Below the pieces are notes generated by a model. That model did no database searches, was not told the origin of the DNA, and was given only the letters and a program-made list of their open reading frames with translations. DNA of 32,674 bases, taken from contig JASJCW010000013.1 in the NCBI GenBank assembly GCA_030065265.1, positions 1-32,674 of the forward strand, given 5' to 3'. This stretch comes from Prochloraceae cyanobacterium (GTDB taxonomy: Bacteria; Cyanobacteriota; Cyanobacteriia; Cyanobacteriales; JASJDA01). Position 1 is the stretch's first letter; every line of letters starts with the position of its first letter. Positions 18,947-28,563 of the stretch are shown one piece after another. The translations under genes were made by a program, and so were the position numbers.

Positions 18947-19483
18947 TTATTGGGAACTTGTAGGAACGAAACGCTTGCGTAAAGACTCAGCGCGTTTTTT
19001 AGCAATTGAGTTTTTAGGATCGTACTTTAGTGCATTCTCATAAACTTCTAAAGCTTTAGCAGTCAATTGTTTCTTTTCGTAAGCATTACCTAAATTATTT
19101 AGTGCAACAACATATTCGGGATAAAGTTTCAAGGCTTCTTTATATTGGCGAATCGCTAGGTCGTATTGCTCTTGAGCTAAATAAGCAAAACCTAAAGCAT
19201 TATAAATAAGAGCTTGGTTTTCAGCTTCTATTTCTTCGCCAGTTTTGAGTGCTTTTTGAAATAAGGCGATCGATTGTACGAAAAGCTTCTTCTTAAGATA
19301 AAGACTCCCTAACTCATAATATTCTTGGGATGTACCTTTTTCTTGTTTGAGTTTTTTTTGCAACTTACTAAAACTAGTTTCAAATTTACGAGTTTTAAAA
19401 ATCTGAAGCAAAATAAATACCGCAGCACTACTAAGAATTACAAGCAGAATAGAAATGTAAACGATCGGTAAAGTTTCGTTCAT
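18947..19483 (-). CDS. ycf37: Ycf37, TPR protein of photosystem I assembly
   Basis: 178 residues. One N-terminal membrane helix (about 6-29) is followed by a basic stretch and three TPR units (about 53-87, 91-124 and 125-158): YYELGSLYLKKKLFVQSIAL, YNALGFAYLAQEQYDLAIRQ and LNNLGNAYEKKQLTAKALEV. The order, the length and the C-terminal KKRAESLRKRF match the Ycf37 family of cyanobacteria and algal plastids. Ycf37 is a thylakoid protein that assists assembly or stability of PSI; mutants in Synechocystis have altered PSI content. Its gene starts 5 nt after the stop of the upstream solute-binding protein gene, so the two likely share a transcript. It converges on psaL, whose product belongs to the complex it helps to build. 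Confidence 0.85.
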   Translation of the reverse strand: MNETLPIVYISILLVILSSAAVFILLQIFKTRKFETSFSKLQKKLKQEKGTSQEYYELGSLYLKKKLFVQSIALFQKALKTGEEIEAENQALIYNALGFAYLAQEQYDLAIRQYKEALKLYPEYVVALNNLGNAYEKKQLTAKALEVYENALKYDPKNSIAKKRAESLRKRFVPTSSQ

Positions 19484-19488
19484 GGTTA

Positions 19489-20337
19489 TTAGTTTTTAGT
19501 GAACGTTGAATTCTTACTGTTGTTTTTTAATGGTAATCCCCAATAAGTAGCTCTTTGTTCGAGCCAACCAGATTTATGCCAAGTTTCGATCGCTCTATTG
19601 ACTTTGAGCCGAAGACGTGCGTACTGCAAACCTTCAGGCATTAGTACGGATAAACTGGATACTGAGAGTCGATCGGGCAATAATCGATATTGAGGATATT
19701 CTTGTATCCAACCAGCCAGAACGCTGAGATCGGCAGCAAAAGCATCTGCAACTCCATTTTTTAGCAGATTGAGAGCATCTTGATAAGATTTTGCACCAAT
19801 TAATTTAGCATTAGGTAAAGCAGATCGCACTGGAGCGATCGTACTAGAGCCTTCGAGAACCGCTATTTTCGCTCTGGCCAGATCGTTTAAATTTCCCACT
19901 GCAGGATTTTTAGTTACCAAACCAGTACCGTCGCGATAGTAAGAAACGCTCAATTCTGCAACTCTATCTCGCGAATTTGTCGCCGTCACCCTAGCAATAA
20001 CTAAATCTACTTTGCCATCTATTACCATTTGCAAGCGTTCTTGATTGGCGATCGGCTTGAATATTATTGCATTTGGACTGCCGAGTATTTCTCGAGCCAA
20101 ACCCCTAGCTAAATCTATTTCTAAACCTTGTAAATTGCCTCGCTCGTCGTAGAAACCTAAAGGGCGAAGGTTATCTTTAACTCCGACAATTAACTTACCG
20201 CGATGCTGAATTTTTTCAAGTTGAGATGCCAAACTAGATTTTGGCAAGGCGATCGCCGTTGTCACCAGACTCGCAACTAAGCTTAAAAACACCAATCTCT
20301 GCTTAATGGTAAGATTGTTTTTTTGTCTCCGACACAT
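19489..20337 (-). CDS. Periplasmic solute-binding protein, family 3 (amino-acid ABC transporter type)
   Basis: 282 residues. A basic N-terminus (RRQKNN), a hydrophobic core (14-31) and SLAS at 35-38 form a Sec signal peptide without a lipobox. The mature protein has the SBP_bac_3 pattern: RGKLIVGVKDNLRPLGFYDE, GLEIDLARGLAREI, VDLVIARVTATNSRDRVAELS with the arginine that binds the amino-acid carboxylate, and a C-terminal RATYWGLP. It probably captures a polar amino acid or similar ligand for an ABC importer, but no permease or ATPase gene lies here, so it may work with an unlinked transporter or as a sensor. The tight 5-nt spacing to ycf37 suggests an operon with no obvious functional link. 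Confidence 0.88.
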   Translation of the reverse strand: MCRRQKNNLTIKQRLVFLSLVASLVTTAIALPKSSLASQLEKIQHRGKLIVGVKDNLRPLGFYDERGNLQGLEIDLARGLAREILGSPNAIIFKPIANQERLQMVIDGKVDLVIARVTATNSRDRVAELSVSYYRDGTGLVTKNPAVGNLNDLARAKIAVLEGSSTIAPVRSALPNAKLIGAKSYQDALNLLKNGVADAFAADLSVLAGWIQEYPQYRLLPDRLSVSSLSVLMPEGLQYARLRLKVNRAIETWHKSGWLEQRATYWGLPLKNNSKNSTFTKN

Positions 20338-20618
20338 TGAGCTTTTTATAAATTGAGCTGTAACTTAACAGTAAATTATCAGTTGGTGGCGTTCTGCTGA
20401 AAGTTTTTCAGACTCAAAATTTAAAACTTATTTTTTCTTCGTAACTGTCAATATCGAAAGGATTCTTTTTTATTATTTTCAAGGGTGAAACGAGGGCAAA
20501 ATTTTGCGAGCGATCTATCATCTAGGAGAGTTTAGGGAGGGCAAGAACGACCATCTTTAAGACTATCTTCCTTTGCTTTCCCTGCTATCTCTACCATCTT
20601 TTTGCGATCGAGCCTTAT

Positions 20619-20972
20619 TTATTCGGCAGCTTTAGCAATATCGACAACTTTTTTAAAAGCTTCCGGGTCTATTATTGCTATTTGTGCTAGCATTTTGCGA
20701 TTTAATTCGATCTTGGCTTTCTTGAGTTTGCCTGCAAGCTGACTGTAGCTAATACCTTCAGCTCTTGCTGCAGCGTTAATTCTGGTAATCCAAAGACGAC
20801 GAAAATCCCGTTTGCGTTTGCGGCGATCGCGATAAGCATTCCGCAATGCTTTCATTACTTGCTGGTTGGCGGTGCGGAATAATTTAGAATGAGAGCCTCG
20901 GAAACCTTTGGCTAATTTAAGGATTTTTTTGCGACGTTTGCGAGCAACGTTGCCTCTTTTTACTCTAGTCAT
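20619..20972 (-). CDS. rplT: 50S ribosomal protein L20
   Basis: 117 residues, standard length. The highly basic N-terminus [20 protein letters not shown], then [20 protein letters not shown] and [20 protein letters not shown], are diagnostic of L20, which is needed early in large-subunit assembly and in many bacteria represses its own operon by binding the leader mRNA. It lies 47 nt behind rpmI as part of the same transcript. The usual third member, infC, is not upstream here. Confidence 0.98.
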   Translation of the reverse strand: MTRVKRGNVARKRRKKILKLAKGFRGSHSKLFRTANQQVMKALRNAYRDRRKRKRDFRRLWITRINAAARAEGISYSQLAGKLKKAKIELNRKMLAQIAIIDPEAFKKVVDIAKAAE

Positions 20973-21019
20973 AGTTGTTTGTTTTTATTCTTAATTTAGT
21001 TTTCAAAAATTAAACAGCT

Positions 21020-21217
21020 TTACATATAAGGCATCATCGTTCTGACGGCTTGCTCTTCTCTTTCGTTTACCAAAGTTAAACCAGTAATACGACGTTTGCG
21101 TTTGGTAGTTTTATGTTCTAGCAAATGATTCTTGAAAGCCTTACGGCGAAAGATTTTGCCGCTTCCTGTGGCTCTAAACCGCTTGGCGGCAGATTTTTTT
21201 GTTTTCAGTTTGGGCAT
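21020..21217 (-). CDS. rpmI: 50S ribosomal protein L35
   Basis: 65 residues: [20 protein letters not shown] followed by [16 protein letters not shown] are characteristic of L35. I placed the start at ATG 21217-21215 because L35 begins MPKLKT; the in-frame ATG 24 nt upstream adds eight residues (MRLNSDRT) foreign to the family. First gene of the rpmI-rplT pair, divergent from crtP with 299 bp between. Confidence 0.97.
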   Translation of the reverse strand: MPKLKTKKSAAKRFRATGSGKIFRRKAFKNHLLEHKTTKRKRRITGLTLVNEREEQAVRTMMPYM

Positions 21218-21438
21218 GGTTCGATCTGAATTTAGACGCAATTTATAATTATAATTTCAGCGATCGATATAATTCAAGGTATAGCTCAAAAATTGTTACT
21301 AAAACACGCAAAAAAATTTATTGCAATCGTTAAGAGAACCAGCCAATTAGAAAATAATTAAATATCAATTCGAGCCAGTCTGATTATCGCGATCGGGATC
21401 TGAATCGGGAAAAATTTTATCAAAATTTCCAAAGAGAC

Positions 21439-21467
21439 TTCAAATGTAACAAAATGCAAAGTATAAT
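21439..21467 (+). promoter_or_regulatory. Sigma-70-type promoter of crtP
   Basis: TTCAAA (21439-21444), a 17-nt spacer, and a perfect TATAAT (21462-21467). Predicted transcription start near 21474, giving a leader of about 43 nt before crtP. Confidence 0.5.
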
Positions 21468-21513
21468 AAGGACTACTTAAAGATAAAGCACGAAATTAGG
21501 TTAGTAATTATAA

Positions 21514-22947
<1,434 letters not shown>

Positions 22948-23092
22948 CTCTCGATTGAGAACTAATTAGAATTGTTAACGAACAAACGAGTCGATCGGAT
23001 GAGACAATTCTAATTAGTTAATAGCTCTAGATAAGCATAAACACTTTAGTAACACAACTCCGACAAAGGAAAAATAATTCAGCCTGCGATGA

Positions 23093-24031
23093 ATGCTGCA
23101 ATTACCAAAGCCTAAACAAACAACCACAACCAAAAAACTCCCTACTCCAGAAGAGGCCTATCAATACTGTCGCAATATTACGGCAGATTACGCCAAAACC
23201 TTTTATCTGGGTACTTTATTAATGCCTCAATCGAAGCGTAAAGCTATTTGGGCTATCTATGCTTGGTGCCGCAATACCGACGAATTAGTCGATGGCAGCA
23301 AAGCTCAGTTTACTACTCCAGAAACATTGAATAAATGGGAATCTCAGTTAGAATCAGTTTTTAACGGAGTACCGATAGATAACGCTGATGTTGCTTTAGT
23401 CGATACTTTGAAACAGTTTCCGATGGATATTCAACCATTTCGGGATATGATCGCGGGGCAAAGAATGGATCTTTACCGCAGTCGTTATGAAACTTTCGAC
23501 GAACTCAAACTTTATTGTTATCGAGTTGCCGGTACTGTAGGATTAATGTCTTCTGCCGTACTAGGCATAGATGGAAATCGCTACAATGCTCCTTGGGAAA
23601 AATATAAGCCAAAATATATTCCCACTGAAGAAGCGATCGCTCTCGGAATAGCAATGCAATTGACAAATATTCTGCGCGATGTTGGTGAAGATTCTCAAAG
23701 AGGGCGCATTTATCTTCCTCTAGAAGATTTAGCCTTATTTAATTACACCGAAGCAGAATTATTTAAAGGAGTAATTGACGATCGCTGGCACGAACTAATG
23801 AAATTTCAAATTCAACGAGCCAGGAAATATTACAATTTAGCAGCTAAAGGTATATCATATTTAATCCCCGATTCTCGCTGGCCGGTATGGGCTGCTTTAA
23901 GCCTCTATCAAGGCATTCTCGATGCGATCGAACGAAATCAATACGATGTTTTTAACAAACGGGCTTTTGTTCCTACTCCTAAAAAAATGCTCTACTTACC
24001 ATTAACATGGCTCAGAGCGCAAGCTCTTTAG
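23093..24031 (+). CDS. crtB: Phytoene synthase
   Basis: 312 residues. The enzyme joins two geranylgeranyl diphosphates head to head to make phytoene, the first committed carotenoid step. Both aspartate-rich metal sites are present: DELVD (Asp63-Asp67) and DVGED (Asp196-Asp200), with YAKTFYLGTLLMP, RKAIWAIYAWCR, and RGRIYLPLEDL after the second. The start at 23093 gives the family N-terminus MLQLP; another ATG at 23089, in a different frame, stops after eight codons. The best AAAGGA is about 22 nt upstream, so initiation may be weak or coupled. It acts just upstream of crtP in the pathway and is encoded just downstream of it; 11 bp separate its stop from the convergent gene. Confidence 0.97.
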   Translation: MLQLPKPKQTTTTKKLPTPEEAYQYCRNITADYAKTFYLGTLLMPQSKRKAIWAIYAWCRNTDELVDGSKAQFTTPETLNKWESQLESVFNGVPIDNADVALVDTLKQFPMDIQPFRDMIAGQRMDLYRSRYETFDELKLYCYRVAGTVGLMSSAVLGIDGNRYNAPWEKYKPKYIPTEEAIALGIAMQLTNILRDVGEDSQRGRIYLPLEDLALFNYTEAELFKGVIDDRWHELMKFQIQRARKYYNLAAKGISYLIPDSRWPVWAALSLYQGILDAIERNQYDVFNKRAFVPTPKKMLYLPLTWLRAQAL

Positions 24032-24042
24032 GAAGCAAGGCA

Positions 24043-24624
24043 TTAACCGTAATATGCAGGCTCGTTTCCCGATTTCCATTTAATATTGCAGCCAATACTC
24101 GGTTTTTGCTCCGAGTTAACTCGATCGCCCTCTAAAACCCCATCTAGGGCAGAGCGCAAATCTTTGCCCGTTACAGGGAGGTTGTTGCTAGGTCGACTAT
24201 CATCTAATTGACCTCGATAGACAAGATTGCGATCGCGATCGAATAGAAAAAAGTCAGGAGTACAAGCAGCCGTGTAAGCTTTAGCTGTTGCTTGGGCCTC
24301 GTCATAACATAAATTAAAATTAAAATCAAGTTCTTTGGCCATTTCCTTGAGATTTTCGGGGGAATCGTCAGGATAATTAGCAGCGTCGTTTGCACTAATC
24401 GCCACAATTCCTAAAGAGCGATCGCTGTAGTCTTTACCAATTTTTGCTAATTCTTGTTGCACGTGCTTGACAAAAGGACAGTGACGGCAAATAAACATGA
24501 CCAATAATGCTTGGCGATCGCTGTAAGTATTTAACGAAATAGTCTCGCCAGAAACTACATCCGGCAATTGAAAATCTGGTGCTTTTGTGCCTAAAGCTAG
24601 CATTGTTGAGGGAGTTAAGGCCAT
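24043..24624 (-). CDS. Thioredoxin-fold (AhpC/TSA-like) protein
   Basis: 193 residues. The peroxiredoxin/thioredoxin-like fold begins at APDFQLPDVVSGETISL. The strand LLVMFICRHCPFVKHVQQEL contains a redox CxxC motif (Cys46, Cys49) where classical peroxiredoxins have PxxxTxxC, so it is more likely a thiol oxidoreductase than a peroxidase. Further cysteines are at 106, 121 (AACTPDFFLF, a cis-Pro-like turn) and near 179. No signal peptide, so cytoplasmic. AAGGATA lies upstream of the ATG. A common cyanobacterial family of unknown partner. Transcribed alone and convergent with crtB. Confidence 0.85.
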   Translation of the reverse strand: MALTPSTMLALGTKAPDFQLPDVVSGETISLNTYSDRQALLVMFICRHCPFVKHVQQELAKIGKDYSDRSLGIVAISANDAANYPDDSPENLKEMAKELDFNFNLCYDEAQATAKAYTAACTPDFFLFDRDRNLVYRGQLDDSRPSNNLPVTGKDLRSALDGVLEGDRVNSEQKPSIGCNIKWKSGNEPAYYG

Positions 24625-24889
24625 TGTGTCTGTATCCTTAAATGCAAATTCCTATCTTTAGATGTATCACAAATTGCCCTGAAAGGATCTATTTAAAGAT
24701 TTTGTCCAAAACAGAAGAATTAGTGAAAAGTTTTTAAAAACATTTCCAAGTTCTTTTATTCCTTGATTTTAGTTAGTTAGTATTAACAAGGTATTTTATG
24801 TAGGGTCTTCCGACTCTAGTAATAGGTAAAACTCGAGCTAAAATTAAATTAAAAAGAAATAACCGATGAATCGATCGAGGAGGAAGTTT

Positions 24890-25312
24890 ATGACTAAAAT
24901 CTTTCTTCGCCAACGTAAATTCAGCTACATTAAGACTCCGCAAATGGAATCCCCTCAAGTCAGAGGATATGAAGAAATTTACTCTGACGGCCACAGAGAA
25001 GTTACTTATTGGAAGAACGGAAAAGTATATCGACAAAAAATAGCTCCCCATTCTCAAATATCACCTTTAAGCGACTGGGCTATTGAAGATTGGGAAAGAA
25101 ATACTCCATTAATTGAGAATTTATTTAATAACTATGAAGATGACCCAGACGTTATTAAAGAAGTAGAAATCATTTCCGATCGCCCCATTATTCACAAAAT
25201 TAATGCTGGTTTAAAGACTTCTTGGCAAAAATTAATTAACCGAACTGCCAAACTAGCTCGAAAAATTAAACTAGCTTGGCAAGCTGCCAGTCGCGAATTA
25301 ACTCGTCCTTAA
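24890..25312 (+). CDS. Hypothetical basic protein, 140 residues
   Basis: I do not recognise the family. The N-terminus is basic (MTKIFLRQRKF), followed by a beta-rich segment EEIYSDGHREVTYWKNGKVY (about 29-48) that looks like a small antiparallel sheet. The middle is acidic (NNYEDDPD), and the C-terminus is a long basic amphipathic helix with repeated K/R and A. The start is set by a near-perfect Shine-Dalgarno GAGGAGGAAG ending 4 nt before the ATG at 24890; an in-frame ATG at 24866 lies before that site and is less likely. Its TAA shares TTAA with the stop of the opposite gene. No membrane or export signal. Confidence 0.7.
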   Translation: MTKIFLRQRKFSYIKTPQMESPQVRGYEEIYSDGHREVTYWKNGKVYRQKIAPHSQISPLSDWAIEDWERNTPLIENLFNNYEDDPDVIKEVEIISDRPIIHKINAGLKTSWQKLINRTAKLARKIKLAWQAASRELTRP

Positions 25313-25599
25313 GTAGTAAAACGAGCTATAGATTCCTGTTCGGCTAAATAACACAAAGCACGAAACCGCAACCCTATAAATTGCTCGTAAAAAGGATTGA
25401 GCTGACAAAGCGGCGGAATGTATAAAATTGTGTGCCCCCAAAGTTTAACGTGCTTTTCAAAAGGGCAAGAAGCGGGAATTAGGTTAGTAATCAGCTTGGC
25501 GAGATAAATATCGTGGATTTTTACATTATCTAGCCAAGTTTGGATCGATTGAAATAGTCCTCGAAGCTTATGCCAGAAGAACTGTCTATCGTTTGACAT
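25309..25599 (-). CDS. Mo-dependent nitrogenase C-terminal domain protein
   Basis: 96 residues. The segment LAKLITNLIPASCPFEKHVK, LWGHTILYIPPLCQLNP and LRFRALCYLAE matches the family named 'Mo-dependent nitrogenase, C-terminal' (Pfam Mo-nitro_C), found mostly as small stand-alone proteins in cyanobacteria. The three well-placed Cys (45, 65, 83 approximately) and His residues hint at a metal or redox role, but the function is not established; the family name comes from similarity to a nitrogenase-associated protein. It overlaps the stop of the upstream convergent gene by 4 nt (TTAA read on both strands). No nif gene is near. Confidence 0.8.
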   Translation of the reverse strand: MSNDRQFFWHKLRGLFQSIQTWLDNVKIHDIYLAKLITNLIPASCPFEKHVKLWGHTILYIPPLCQLNPFYEQFIGLRFRALCYLAEQESIARFTT

Positions 25600-25685
25600 G
25601 AGCTATTTGCATTTTTGATACTACATATATAATATCAAATTCACTTATCATTGGGTTTAGATTTTACTATCTTTTAGAGGTTGAA

Positions 25686-26900
25686 TTATTTTTTTAAATT
25701 ATATGATTTTCTGGACACAACGCTCCCTTCTCTTGGATCTGTCTTGGTGACAATTTGCGGGCCGGTGTAACGGGACTTCTTGGCAGAAAGATCCCAAAGT
25801 CTCACTGTCTTGTCCACACTAGCAGAAGCAATTATTCGCCCATCGGAATTAAATGCTACTGAAGAGACAGCGTGTGTATGGCCGATAAAATCTGCTAATT
25901 GTTTTCCGCTTAAGTCCCAAAGTCTGATAGTTTTATCTTTACTAGCAGAAACAATTTTTGTTCCGTCAGGACTAAATGCTAATGAATAAACTGCATCTTT
26001 ATGGCCGATAAAATTAGCTAATTCTTTGCCACTTAAATCCCAGATTTTGATCGTGCGATCGTAACTAGCAGAAGCAATTTTTGTTCCATCCGGGCTAAAA
26101 ACTGCCGAATAAATAGCGTGGGTATGACCGACAAAATTAGCCAATTTGTTGCCACTTAAATCCCAGATTTCGATCGTGCGATCGTAACTAGCAGAAGCAA
26201 TTTTTGTTCCATCTGGGCTAAATGCTGCCGAATAAACTGCATCTGTATGACCGTTAAATTGAGCTAATTCTTTACCACTTAAATCCCAAAGTCTGACGGT
26301 TTTATCTTTACTAGCAGAAACAATTTTTGTTCCATCTGGACTAAATGCTACTGAATAAATTGTATCTGTATGGCCGATGAATTTAGCTAATTCTTTACCG
26401 CTTAAATCCCAGATTATTACTGTCTTATCATCACTAGCAGAGGCGATTTTTGTCCCATCTGGACTAAATGCTACCGATAATACATAAGAAGTATGACCTT
26501 TAAATTGAGCTAATTCTTTACCCTTTAAATTCCAAAGTCTGACAGTGTTATCCCGACTGCCAGAAGCAATCTTATTTCCATCGGGGTTAAACATGACAGA
26601 TAAGACATCGGACTTATGATTCTTAATTCTGAGTTTTTCTTTGGCTAATTTTACTGATTTTGAGAAATTATATTTCAATCTAACGAGCTTTCTATTTGAT
26701 CGATCTTGTTTTATTTGAGAATAAGCCGCTTCTTCTAGAATAAAATTATTAAAGTATTGACTGAAAAGCTGGATGTGATTAAAAATTACTTTAGAGTTGG
26801 AATTAGCATTTTCAGAGGAATGGATATCTTTTAAACTTCGATTATCTTTTATCCCAGTAAGTATTAAAATTATAACTATAACAATTCTTAAACTAATCAC
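25686..26900 (-). CDS. WD40-repeat protein with N-terminal membrane anchor or signal
   Basis: 404 residues from a GTG start. A hydrophobic stretch (2-16, LRIVIVIILILTG) is a signal peptide or anchor. A low-similarity region follows (17-90). Seven WD40 units of 41 residues (about 94-380) then form one complete propeller; each reads close to GHTxxxYSVAFSPDGTKIxSAS, xDKTVRLWDLSGKELA. The tail is basic. Repeats are nearly identical to each other, also in DNA. Such proteins are scaffolds for protein complexes; the partner is unknown and no kinase or protease domain is fused to it here. With the TPR gene behind its promoter region it forms a pair of exported repeat-scaffold proteins. Confidence 0.85.
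   Translation of the reverse strand: MISLRIVIVIILILTGIKDNRSLKDIHSSENANSNSKVIFNHIQLFSQYFNNFILEEAAYSQIKQDRSNRKLVRLKYNFSKSVKLAKEKLRIKNHKSDVLSVMFNPDGNKIASGSRDNTVRLWNLKGKELAQFKGHTSYVLSVAFSPDGTKIASASDDKTVIIWDLSGKELAKFIGHTDTIYSVAFSPDGTKIVSASKDKTVRLWDLSGKELAQFNGHTDAVYSAAFSPDGTKIASASYDRTIEIWDLSGNKLANFVGHTHAIYSAVFSPDGTKIASASYDRTIKIWDLSGKELANFIGHKDAVYSLAFSPDGTKIVSASKDKTIRLWDLSGKQLADFIGHTHAVSSVAFNSDGRIIASASVDKTVRLWDLSAKKSRYTGPQIVTKTDPREGSVVSRKSYNLKK
25761..26621 (-). repeat. Seven tandem 123-bp units encoding WD40 blades
   Basis: Period 123 bp (41 codons). Neighbouring units share long identical runs; for example the stretch around CTAGCAGAAGCAATTTTTGT recurs nearly unchanged from blade to blade. The outermost units are more diverged than the inner ones, the pattern expected from unequal crossing-over or slippage. 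Confidence 0.85.
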
Positions 26901-27060
26901 AAAAATTTATGTCGATTGTTCTTTAACCATTGAGAATAACTCAATCGATACTATATAATAGCATAATCTCCTTTAAATAAGGAAAATTACCCCAATCGCA
27001 AATTTATAATTTGTAAAAAATACAAATCTAACTTAAATGTGATTCAACTACGTATATTTT

Positions 27061-27091
27061 AAAAAAATCTTACTCTAGTAGAGCAAGATTT
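27061..27091 (-). terminator. Rho-independent terminator of the TPR gene
   Basis: On the minus strand AAATCTTGCTC, loop TACTA, GAGTAAGATTT with one mismatch in an 11-bp stem, running into seven T. It begins 14 nt past the TPR stop. Confidence 0.8.
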
Positions 27092-27104
27092 CTTTAGATG
27101 AAAA

Positions 27105-28109
27105 TTAATTTCTAATTAACCTGGAAACTATTTTCTCTGCCTCTGTCTGTAAAGCTAAATTCCCTTGTTGTTTGGCTAACTTTCCTGCTTGCTTTATATC
27201 CTCAATAGCTGGATCTTTTTTTCCTAATTTATTTAAAGTCACTCCACGATTAAAATATGCTGCGGCATCTTTTGGATTTAATTCGATCGCTTTACTAAAG
27301 TTGTCAAGGGCTTCTTGAGTTTTGCCTTGTTTATTTAAAACTATACCTAAATTAGTATATGCTGGAGCATAACTAGGGAATATTGCAATTGCTCTTTTAA
27401 AATCAGCGATCGCTCCAGTGTAGTCTTTAAGGCGGAATTTACTATAGCCTCTATTATTATAAGTCCCGACGAAATTTGGATTTATTTCTATTGCTTTTGT
27501 ATAATCTGCGATCGCTTTGAGATATTCTTTCTGTTGATAATATGTATTACCTCGATTGTGCAAGGCTAAAGCATAATCTGGTTTAAATTTAATAGCTAGA
27601 GTGTAATCTTCGATCGCTCCTCGACGATCTTTTAGTTTTTTACGAGCGTTAGCACGATTGTAATATGCTAAAGCAAAATCCGGTTGTAGTTTAATCGCTA
27701 AACTGTAATCTGCAATCGCCCCTCGATGGTCTTTTAGTTGAGTTTTTGCATTTCCTCTATAGTTATAAAATCTAGGGTTTGAATTATTTATCTCTATTGC
27801 TCGAGTGTATTCTTCGATCGCTCCGGGATAATCGCCCAGTTTAAATTTAGCTCTACCGAGATTTTTATAAATTTCCTCATTATTTGGATCTATGGTTAGA
27901 GCTGCTTGAAATTCTCGAATCGCTTCTTTATAATTTCCCATCTGAAACTTGACAAAACCATTATTGTAATGTTCTTGTGCAGTTTCTAAAGCCGTTTCTT
28001 TTAATTGTTCTTTTGCTGCGATTTCTGAACTAACAATTCTTGGCTGTAATGTTGCAACTATAATACTTAAAATGGCGATCGCTCTAGCTGTTTTCCAAAA
28101 AAATTTCAT
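27105..28109 (-). CDS. Secreted or lumenal TPR-repeat protein
   Basis: 334 residues. A signal peptide (basic KFFWKTARA, hydrophobic 9-20, cleavage probably near VSSEIAA) precedes eight consecutive 34-residue TPR units (about 44-315). Each carries the usual W/Y-G-A-P spacing, for example YYNRANARKKLKDRRGAIED then YTLAIKFKPDY. The C-terminal cap is KQAGKLAKQQGNLALQTEAE. TPR arrays bind peptides or other proteins; no catalytic domain is present and the partner is unknown. This is a common expanded family in cyanobacteria. A strong terminator follows, so it is a separate transcript from the WD40 gene downstream. Confidence 0.85.
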   Translation of the reverse strand: MKFFWKTARAIAILSIIVATLQPRIVSSEIAAKEQLKETALETAQEHYNNGFVKFQMGNYKEAIREFQAALTIDPNNEEIYKNLGRAKFKLGDYPGAIEEYTRAIEINNSNPRFYNYRGNAKTQLKDHRGAIADYSLAIKLQPDFALAYYNRANARKKLKDRRGAIEDYTLAIKFKPDYALALHNRGNTYYQQKEYLKAIADYTKAIEINPNFVGTYNNRGYSKFRLKDYTGAIADFKRAIAIFPSYAPAYTNLGIVLNKQGKTQEALDNFSKAIELNPKDAAAYFNRGVTLNKLGKKDPAIEDIKQAGKLAKQQGNLALQTEAEKIVSRLIRN

Positions 28110-28563
28110 TTAGTCCTCAAAGTTGATTTATTTTTTGAATTACTTTATTAATTGTTCTTAACTTTTTTCTCTTAGATTTTAATCGATGAGGTATTAACTC
28201 TCAAGAAAATTTAGTAATTTCACTTAAATATATTTTTGAGAACAATTTGCGGTTCTTTTTATCGGTAAAAATACTAAAAATATTAATTGATTTTATACTT
28301 GATTTTTTTCTCTCAAGCCTTTTCAACAGTTCTATTGAGATTCTAAACGTCAACTTATTTTTACTATTTTCAATATTTATCATCATTTTTGCTCAATAAA
28401 AGTTAATATATTTAATGTTTAAGTAAATTATGTTGTATCGACCTAAGTCGTTTTACTTAGAAAATTCGTACATTCAGAGTTTACAGTTGCTTTATGAGAG
28501 TAACTATTTAAAACATCATTTTCAGAATAATAAATCAATAATAAATAGACCTAGGAGTAGTTC
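28110..28563. other. 454-bp divergent intergenic region
   Basis: Very AT-rich region between the TPR gene (minus) and the carbonic anhydrase gene (plus). An open frame at 28201-28386 (minus) encodes a Lys/Ile/Ser-rich peptide without domain character and is judged spurious. AGGAG just before 28564 is the carbonic anhydrase ribosome binding site. No other structure noted. Confidence 0.5.

Noticed and set aside
25761..26621. 123-bp repeats as a CRISPR or non-coding satellite
   Set aside because: The repeats stay in frame and encode canonical WD40 blades.
28201..28386. 61-codon minus-strand open frame between the TPR gene and ecaA
   Set aside because: Low-complexity Lys/Ile/Ser composition in very AT-rich DNA, no ribosome binding site and no domain-like pattern; chance frame.
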